DNA of 64,000 nucleotides from Oscillospiraceae bacterium (GTDB lineage: Bacteria; Bacillota; Clostridia; Oscillospirales; Acutalibacteraceae): contig SVPL01000004.1 in assembly GCA_015065925.1 (NCBI GenBank), positions 1-64,000 on the forward strand. The letters are read 5' to 3'. A program made the translations under genes and the position numbers. The notes below the pieces were generated by a model. It was not told the DNA's origin. It was given only the letters and a program-made list of their open reading frames with translations, and did no database searches. Of the stretch, positions 57,771-64,000 are shown one piece after another (positions within the stretch are counted from its first letter, which is position 1; every line of letters begins with the position of its first letter).

Positions 57771-58162
57771 AAATTGCAGTAACTTATGAGAACGGACAGA
57801 TCTTTCAGCACTTCGGTCATACCGAGCAGTTTAAGATCTATACCGCAGAGAATGGAAAAATTATAAACAGCGAGGTTGTTGATACTAACGGTAGCGGTCA
57901 CGGAGCACTTGCGGGACTTCTTTCGGTTCTCGGTGTTGATACTCTTATTTGCGGCGGCATCGGTGGCGGCGCACAGATGGCACTTGCCAAGGCCGGCATC
58001 AAGCTTTTCGGTGGTGTTAACGGTTCCTGCGATGCTGCAGTCGAAGCATTCCTCGGCGGCACGCTCGGATTCAATCCTAATGTAAAATGCGACCACCACG
58101 ACCATCACGGCGAGGGTCACACCTGCGGCGACCACGGTTGCGGGCATAACTGTAGTAAATAG
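57767..58162 (+). CDS. NifX/NifB-type (dinitrogenase Fe-Mo cofactor) domain protein with His/Cys-rich tail
   Basis: MKIAVTYENGQIFQHFGHTEQFKIY...TLICGGIGGGAQMALAKAGIKLFGGVNGSCDAAVEAFLGG; tail CDHHDHHGEGHTCGDHGCGHNC; 4-bp overlap with MATE. Confidence 0.9.
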   Translation: MKIAVTYENGQIFQHFGHTEQFKIYTAENGKIINSEVVDTNGSGHGALAGLLSVLGVDTLICGGIGGGAQMALAKAGIKLFGGVNGSCDAAVEAFLGGTLGFNPNVKCDHHDHHGEGHTCGDHGCGHNCSK

Positions 58163-58344
58163 CCATATTATTGAAATCCATATAACAAAGTGGCAAAAAC
58201 TATTCAATTGCATTAACGAAATATTTGTTTATTGATTGTCACTGTGAACCGCTATGAATATATAATACTTATGACAGACTGACTGACTATTATATATAAC
58301 TATAATTAATCTTTATATTATCAATCTTTCTTGTGTGCAAAAAC

Positions 58345-58403
58345 GGCATATCTAGAACTGCGATTTTGGCATGTCTTGATATGCCATTTTTGCATGTCTG
58401 GGA
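58345..58403. repeat. Three iteron-like motifs at 23-bp spacing
   Basis: GGCATATCTAGA (58345), GGCATGTCTTGA (58368), TGCATGTCTGGGA (58391). Confidence 0.6.
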
Positions 58404-58414
58404 TTTAAGCGGGC

Positions 58415-59488
58415 TTACGGGTGATTTACATACACATTTACACACTTTCCCGATTTAGTTTTAAACGGCTCACCTTTGTTTGTTTCATGTTTTCTGGATA
58501 ATCCGAACACCCGCTCAACTTCATCAATGGAAATCGTATGAACATCACCCCAGCAGTATTTTTCAATCGTATCTACCTGATAATCAAAGGCAATGATATT
58601 CGGTGCGCCTGTATCGAGTGCCATTGCTTTTTTCATTCTTGGGATATTGCAGTCAATACCAACGATATAATTTTCACCCGTATGTTTGTTTATTGCGTCG
58701 GTATGTTCATTCCTTGGTGGGAGATAATCTTCGCCTAAAACTGCTTTGGCGATTTGTGTGCGGTAGTCTTTCAACTTTAAAACTTCCATAGTTCGTATAC
58801 CGTCTTCGTTCATTGGAATCATAGCAACCGGACATTCAAACTTTTCGAATGCTTCTGCATATGTATTGTAAGTCTGTTTTTTGTTTCTGCACCTCTCAGT
58901 CATTACGGTCTCGGCAATTTCAATAAGCGAGTCAGCACCCGTATAAACCACAAATGGTTTTCTACCGCACTTTAGGGTTTGCTCATTAAAATTGCGCTGC
59001 TCAACATTGGCATAGATTCCCAAATCATCTTTCGTAACATAATATGGAACAAACATCGTTTCATCGCTGTAATAGAAACCTATCATCTGTGTATTGTTTA
59101 GTAATGCGCCATTACTTGCGGATCTTATAGAATAAGCAGAAACATAAAAATCTTTGCATATTTCTGCACGAGGGGCATCTACGAAAACATCAGCACCAAA
59201 TCGGTTAAAAAACAACGCTATCTCTGCTCCTTGGTGCCTACGACTAACAATATGCTCCTCCGTTCTGTAGGCGTTATCCATCGAATGCTCAAATCCAGCC
59301 TTCTGTAATGTCTCGTATCCGCATGGGGTTAACCGATGGCTTGATTTATTCCTTGATACCCTTAACAAGCCGCACCACACTAACTCGTCAATTGTTTCTG
59401 CAGGGAGATTTTCCGACTTACGCGTGGGCAATTCCTTGCACCACGCGCAGAGCCGCAAAATCTCCATTTCTGCTCGTGTGAATAACAT
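58415..59488 (-). CDS. Hypothetical protein with N-terminal winged-helix-like region
   Basis: Long ORF (357 aa); FTRAEMEILRLCAWCKELPTRKSENLPAETIDELVWCGLLRVSRNKSSHRLTPCGYETLQ resembles wHTH; accessory context. Confidence 0.5.
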   Translation of the reverse strand: MLFTRAEMEILRLCAWCKELPTRKSENLPAETIDELVWCGLLRVSRNKSSHRLTPCGYETLQKAGFEHSMDNAYRTEEHIVSRRHQGAEIALFFNRFGADVFVDAPRAEICKDFYVSAYSIRSASNGALLNNTQMIGFYYSDETMFVPYYVTKDDLGIYANVEQRNFNEQTLKCGRKPFVVYTGADSLIEIAETVMTERCRNKKQTYNTYAEAFEKFECPVAMIPMNEDGIRTMEVLKLKDYRTQIAKAVLGEDYLPPRNEHTDAINKHTGENYIVGIDCNIPRMKKAMALDTGAPNIIAFDYQVDTIEKYCWGDVHTISIDEVERVFGLSRKHETNKGEPFKTKSGKCVNVYVNHP

Positions 59489-59668
59489 TAACCCACACCT
59501 CCCAATGGAAGCCTGTCATATTGATGCTTTTTTATTAGTGAAAAAACGCTGTCAAACCCGCTTAAACACTGGAGTTTGGTATATGTCAGTTTGTTGGTTT
59601 TTGACGGTGTATAATTCGTGGGGAGTGTGGTTTTGAAACCACATACCCCGAGACACATATTTTTAGTT

Positions 59669-60535
59669 TTAATTTTCATATGTATTCTCCCTTTTCATTG
59701 CTATACAGCAATACCAACGTCCTTGATCATATGTAACACCGACGGCGATATAATTATATTCTCCTCCGCCAACATAGGACCAATGACTTTTGCTGTTGTA
59801 GGTAAGTTTGGCAAGGTGCGCTGCAACCTGTTCTGCCGTTCCGTTATAATCGGTTTTGGCAATCGCCTCACGGGCATTGGCGGTATAATACGGCTCACCG
59901 GTCATACCGTAAAGGGAAGGTTCTATATATTCGCCATATTGGAGAGCCGTTGCAGCTGCACGCTCATCAAAAGTATCATGTGCGAAATTGGTTACCAACT
60001 GATTGCTTCGGTATTCAGCATACTTGGTAAGTACCGCCAAAATATCAGCCGATCGAACACCCTCGTTGTTACGATATTCGTTTATGTATTCTACTAACTT
60101 TTGAGCAATTCTTTCTGTATTTTTTTCGGTAGCCTTCGGTTCTGTTTGAGGTTCAGTTATAGCCGAAGTGGTTTCTGTATTTTGGGTTTGTGTCGTACTT
60201 ACAGACGGTTCTTCTTTAATGGGTGTTGTGGACACCTCAGTCACTTTTTCTGTATTTTCTTCCGGCTTATTCTCGTATGTAGTTGTTACCGAAATTTCAG
60301 AACTTACCGTATCGGTGGTTTCAATTTCTGTATTTGATGCCACATCAGTTTCCGCCGGTCGTTCATTCGTATCGTCCTCAGCAGTCTGTGAGGTGCTATC
60401 AGAAGACGTCATACTGCTTGATGATATTAGTGTGTTTTCTTTTTCTGAAATCGTTTCCTTTATGTTATCTTGAACATTGCAAGCAGATAACAAAAAGATA
60501 CAAAATATAGATAATGTACATATTAATTTTTTCAT
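59669..60535 (-). CDS. Lipoprotein with Ser/Thr-rich linker and C-terminal CAP/SCP-like domain
   Basis: Lipobox LLSACN; VEYINEYRNNEGV...TKYAEYRSNQLVTNFAHDTFDERAAATALQYGEY...SHWSYVGGGEYNYIAVGV. Confidence 0.7.
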   Translation of the reverse strand: MKKLICTLSIFCIFLLSACNVQDNIKETISEKENTLISSSSMTSSDSTSQTAEDDTNERPAETDVASNTEIETTDTVSSEISVTTTYENKPEENTEKVTEVSTTPIKEEPSVSTTQTQNTETTSAITEPQTEPKATEKNTERIAQKLVEYINEYRNNEGVRSADILAVLTKYAEYRSNQLVTNFAHDTFDERAAATALQYGEYIEPSLYGMTGEPYYTANAREAIAKTDYNGTAEQVAAHLAKLTYNSKSHWSYVGGGEYNYIAVGVTYDQGRWYCCIAMKRENTYEN

Positions 60536-60637
60536 AAATTCCGTCCTTTCGGACTGGTTACGAGATGATAAAACAGGATAGTGTACTGTTTACTGACTGC
60601 ACTAAACCCTTGAGTTTACTGCATTTTTTAGAAAAAT

Positions 60638-60657
60638 CCTGTATCGCCACCCGCACC
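60638..60657 (+). repeat. Degenerate third copy of tRNA-Leu 3' end
   Basis: TCCTGTATCGCCACCCGCACCA vs TCCTGTCACCCGCACCA: CACCCGCACCA identical, short internal insertion. Confidence 0.6.
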
Positions 60658-60667
60658 AAAAAATAAA

Positions 60668-62519
60668 GGGGCTGTAAAAAAACAGTCTAAAAAATCCGAG
60701 GTTCGCGGTTAAACACGAGTCTCGGATAATTTTTTATCTAAAAATCATAATATAATGACAAAATATAGAAAAAACAGGGATTTTGGGTACAAAAACCAAG
60801 CCGACCGTTTTTTGTCGGTTGATAACTTAAATAACTTTTTAGTTTTTTAAGCCGCAAGTTGTCGAGCAAGGCTTTTTAAGTGGTATTTGTGAAGATTAAA
60901 ACCGCAAGAAATCATTGCAATCTCTAAAATTACACTTTTTAAACCTCTTCTTCGTATCCTTTGGTATGATTTGTTACATTTTATTGTACCAAAGGCTCCT
61001 TCAGCTTGTATGCTTCTGTTCATTCGAAGTAATGCACCGTGAACGCTGTTAAGATTACTTAAAACTTCTTTATGAAATTCGGTTAGTTCCTCGTTCAAAC
61101 GGACTATCCTATTGCCTTCGCATTTACAACATTTTTCTTTGTGAGGGCAATTAGTACAGTCTTCGCATTGGTATAGTTCTTCTGTCCTGCCATACTTGTT
61201 TCCCTTGACAGGTCTACTGTAAAGATATGTAAATTCTTTGCCGTTGGGACAAACCGGATTACCATTTTCACTTATGGGAAAATTTACTGCTCTATATGGA
61301 TTATCTCTGTATTTACTATCTTCCGTTTCTTTTTTGAACATTGTGAACTTCATATATTTTTCCATTCCGTGTTCTTCGCAGTAAAGATAGTTGTTAAAGC
61401 TACCATACCCTGCATCAGCTACAGGATATTTGGGGTATTTTCCGTATGTTTTATTAAACTTTTCCATTAAGGGCTGAAAGCAATCCATATCTGATGCATA
61501 TTGCTTTACATCAAATACAGAAATGTATTCGTCACATATGCCAATCTGAATGTTGTAGCCAGGTAAAAGCTGGTCGTTACCCATATAGTCTTTTTTCATA
61601 CGCATAAAAGTAGCGTCTGTGTCGGTTTTTGAGTAACTATTTCTTTCTTCTCCGCAAATCTTTATGTGTTCAGCGTATTTCTTTAATTTATTTGTGTATT
61701 CCACCAGCTTGTCGTAATTCCTCTGCTCTACAGACTTGTGATGTCCTCTGCCTCTAACTATCTTCTCTGGATGCAACCAAAAAAGACGTGCATATTGCTC
61801 TGCTATCTGTTCTAGATATTCTATTGCGTATTCGGTGCGAATACCAAACTTTACGCATCTGCAAGCTACTGTTTCGTTTATCTCTTGCAATAGTAAAGTT
61901 ATCTTTTCAAAGGTTTTATTACGATTTTTTAAGCAACTCTTTTTCCATACCCAACCGTATTTATATGCATTTGCCGGAATTTTAGTCCCGTCGATGTAGA
62001 TGTGCTCGGTATCTACTTTTTCTTTTGAAAAAATACATCCGTTTATTTCAGCAAAAATATCTTCTATATTTTCTAAAAGTGTTTCATTCATAAAATTGTC
62101 TATGGTCATATGACTTGGGGGAGCATTGTCCTGTAAAAGCCACATAAAACGAATGTCTGTTTTGCAGAGTTTTTCTATTTCACGCAGTGATACATAGCCT
62201 TTTTCCATAAATGCAAACAGTATTACTTTTAGCAAGATTTCTGAATTATATCTTTTGCGACCTGTCTTGCTTTCCTTAACAGCAAGATATTTTCTTAGGT
62301 CGATACAATCCATAACCTCGCAAAATGTATATACCGGATCAGAAATTTCTATTATTGTTGAAATTTCTACTGGTAATTTTAATTGATATGTGGTATTATA
62401 TTCTTGTCGGTTATTTTGTTTTTTCATCAACTACATTATACCGCAAAAAAGACTACATTCCTATCCTTTTTGGATAAGTTTGTAGTCTTTTTTTATTTGA
62501 GCCGTTTTTTTACAGCCCC
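60668..62519 (-). mobile_element. IS1182-family insertion sequence
   Basis: Terminal GGGGCTGTAAAAAAAC (60668) and GTTTTTTTACAGCCCC (to 62519) flank a full transposase gene. Confidence 0.88.
60847..62430 (-). CDS. IS1182-family transposase
   Basis: DLRKYLAVKESKTGRKRYNSEILLKVILFAFMEKGYVSLREIEKLCKTDIRFMWLLQDNAPPSHMTIDNF; IDGTKIPANAYKYGWVWKKS; NPVCPNGKEFTY; C-terminal RSIQAEGAFGTIK. Confidence 0.92.
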   Translation of the reverse strand: MMKKQNNRQEYNTTYQLKLPVEISTIIEISDPVYTFCEVMDCIDLRKYLAVKESKTGRKRYNSEILLKVILFAFMEKGYVSLREIEKLCKTDIRFMWLLQDNAPPSHMTIDNFMNETLLENIEDIFAEINGCIFSKEKVDTEHIYIDGTKIPANAYKYGWVWKKSCLKNRNKTFEKITLLLQEINETVACRCVKFGIRTEYAIEYLEQIAEQYARLFWLHPEKIVRGRGHHKSVEQRNYDKLVEYTNKLKKYAEHIKICGEERNSYSKTDTDATFMRMKKDYMGNDQLLPGYNIQIGICDEYISVFDVKQYASDMDCFQPLMEKFNKTYGKYPKYPVADAGYGSFNNYLYCEEHGMEKYMKFTMFKKETEDSKYRDNPYRAVNFPISENGNPVCPNGKEFTYLYSRPVKGNKYGRTEELYQCEDCTNCPHKEKCCKCEGNRIVRLNEELTEFHKEVLSNLNSVHGALLRMNRSIQAEGAFGTIKCNKSYQRIRRRGLKSVILEIAMISCGFNLHKYHLKSLARQLAA

Positions 62520-62530
62520 TTTATTTTTAT

Positions 62531-62740
62531 CCAATCCGAAGGATTGGTATGTAATCTCGCACAGCGAGGATGTAATCACGCGGAGCGTGTATGGCATCAC
62601 CGCAGGTGCATTTTCCTTCGGATTGATTACATACATCACTTTGTGATGATTACATACCGACTTCGTCGGATTACATCCACGGCGTTGCCGTGATTACATA
62701 CATTTTCTGACGAAAATGATTACATACAATGCTCCGCATT
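62531..62740. repeat. Array of ~10 non-identical hairpins joined by a constant ~10-nt linker (GATTACATAC / GTATGTAATC)
   Basis: GATTACATAC exact at 62625, 62648, 62692 and 62718 plus GATTACATC at 62669; reverse-orientation linkers at 62548, 62569 and 62590; hairpins with mostly 3-nt loops between them. Confidence 0.9.
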
Positions 62741-62787
62741 GATTTATTTCCGCTTTTATGCTATACTAAGCTAAAGGCGGTGATAAA

Positions 62788-64000
62788 ATGAAGGATAAAT
62801 TAAATAACCGACAAGACGCTGGTTTTGTTAAGCGCATATGTTTTTCAAAAGAGTGTACTGTTTTTTATGTTATATTAGCGATATTGTTTATTCTATTAAA
62901 TATTTTTACTGTTCCAAATCTTTTTTCATCAGGGGGGTGGCTCTTTGATACAGAAGATAGGGCTGTTCTTTTAAGTGTGGCAGCTTTGATAGTTTTTCTT
63001 ATTTTGATTATTATTTTGACGCCGTCTAGGTTGAAAAAGAAAAACACGGAACGTGTGGATGATGAGCCACAGCCATCAGTCTGGGATAAAATATTTGCAT
63101 TTTGGCTTCCTTTTTGCTTCTATATAATAGCGCAAATGATAGTATTGGGGATTTGCGAGAAATATTCACCTTATTTTGATACATCACTTATTGTAATTTT
63201 GTTCAATGGTATTGCTTTATGTGGTTTGGTTTTTATTTGGATAACAATTTGTGCAGTTCTGTATATTGTTGCACGGTCTGCGCTCTGGTACTTTATTGGC
63301 TTTTTGACGCTTAATTTTGCTCCGATAATTATTAGCTATGGCTGTTATGAAATTTATAATACCATTTCTGTGGCACCTTATAAAGCGTGGAATCCTTTTA
63401 ATTTTAATCTGTTTTTTGTATCAACGGTAACATCAATCGGCTTCCCCATAGTTTTTATTTTAATAACAAGCGTTATTATTGGTGTTTTTGTGTATTTATG
63501 GCGTAGAAATAAAAAACTCAAAATAATTGGGTTAACCGCATTTCAAATTATTTACAAGATATTAGTAATTTTTTTGATTTCACTTTCTGCGGCTTTTTAT
63601 TTATCAAGCCTTTTTATTGGGGAAGTTCAAATTGCATTTAACTACATTTTATGCTTTTTAGTTGTGGCGTTGTTGGTGTCGATTGTTATGTGCTATTTTG
63701 CTTTTCGTAGAAATAAGCCTATATCCCGCACGATTATAACCGGTCTTGCTGTAGTTGTTTCCTGTACTATTATTTGGGGATTCATACCTTCTACTGCTCA
63801 AAAAGAGGCTTATATATTACCTGATATAGAAGACATAGAAAGTGTTGAATTGTTTTTGGACTCTATAGAAACATTTGAAGTAGACAAGTATTTTGAGGAT
63901 TGTATTGACCTACATAGTTTTTTATTGAAATTGTTTAAAGATGGATATTTGCCTGATGAGACCGAATATCCATACGAGGAGCCTGAATGTATTGCAGATT
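62788..64000 (+). CDS. Multi-pass membrane protein of unknown function, truncated by the window end
   Basis: Hand translation from ATG 62788: MKDKLNNRQDAGFVKRICFSKECTVFYVILAILFILLNIFTV...; open to 64000, absent from the ORF track. Confidence 0.75.
   Translation, partial: MKDKLNNRQDAGFVKRICFSKECTVFYVILAILFILLNIFTVPNLFSSGGWLFDTEDRAVLLSVAALIVFLILIIILTPSRLKKKNTERVDDEPQPSVWDKIFAFWLPFCFYIIAQMIVLGICEKYSPYFDTSLIVILFNGIALCGLVFIWITICAVLYIVARSALWYFIGFLTLNFAPIIISYGCYEIYNTISVAPYKAWNPFNFNLFFVSTVTSIGFPIVFILITSVIIGVFVYLWRRNKKLKIIGLTAFQIIYKILVIFLISLSAAFYLSSLFIGEVQIAFNYILCFLVVALLVSIVMCYFAFRRNKPISRTIITGLAVVVSCTIIWGFIPSTAQKEAYILPDIEDIESVELFLDSIETFEVDKYFEDCIDLHSFLLKLFKDGYLPDETEYPYEEPECIAD

Noticed and set aside
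57647-58213. 188-aa minus-strand ORF opposite the NifX-like gene
   Set aside because: Antisense shadow; the + strand gene has clear family motifs and coupling to MATE.
59620-59650. GGGGAGTGTGGTTTTGAAACCACATACCCC palindrome as an operator
   Set aside because: Lies 3' of the CAP lipoprotein gene and is most simply a terminator-like hairpin; not enough evidence for a regulatory site.
62383-62646. 87-aa ORF spanning IS end and hairpin array
   Set aside because: Starts inside the IS antisense to transposase and ends in the hairpin array; no RBS or domain.
62531-62740. CRISPR array interpretation
   Set aside because: Repeat is only ~10 nt, changes orientation part-way, and every 'spacer' is itself palindromic; no cas genes seen.

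Overview
This 64 kb window comes from a low-GC Firmicute (Clostridia, probably Oscillospiraceae/Ruminococcaceae-like, judged from gene content only). About 1-43 kb is ordinary chromosome. It holds riboflavin and thiamine ECF transporters with FMN and TPP riboswitches, a SpoIIQ-like M23 protein, an AraC/surface protein/glycosidase locus, a full glycogen and alpha-glucan locus (glgB-glgC-glgD-glgA, and glgP-malQ-CUT1 ABC transporter), secA, proBA, a DegV protein and others. About 43.5-64 kb is accessory and mosaic. A tRNA-Ser is followed by three long imperfect-palindromic repeats separating small cargo genes. A 230-bp MITE-like element carries perfect 15-bp terminal inverted repeats. A tRNA-Leu(TAG) is preceded by two exact-period (206 bp) duplications of its 5' end fused to a structured, covarying sequence, and followed by two further copies of its 3' end that bound small island-like segments (AbiTii-like, Mor-like, MATE, CAP lipoprotein and other genes). 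An IS1182-family element then abuts an array of about ten different short hairpins joined by a constant linker (GATTACATAC), with the linker orientation inverted part-way through. That array is the strongest candidate for something undescribed. Several interspersed hairpin families also recur in intergenic regions across the whole window. No rRNA and no CRISPR array were seen. All calls are from reading the sequence; no database searches were run.
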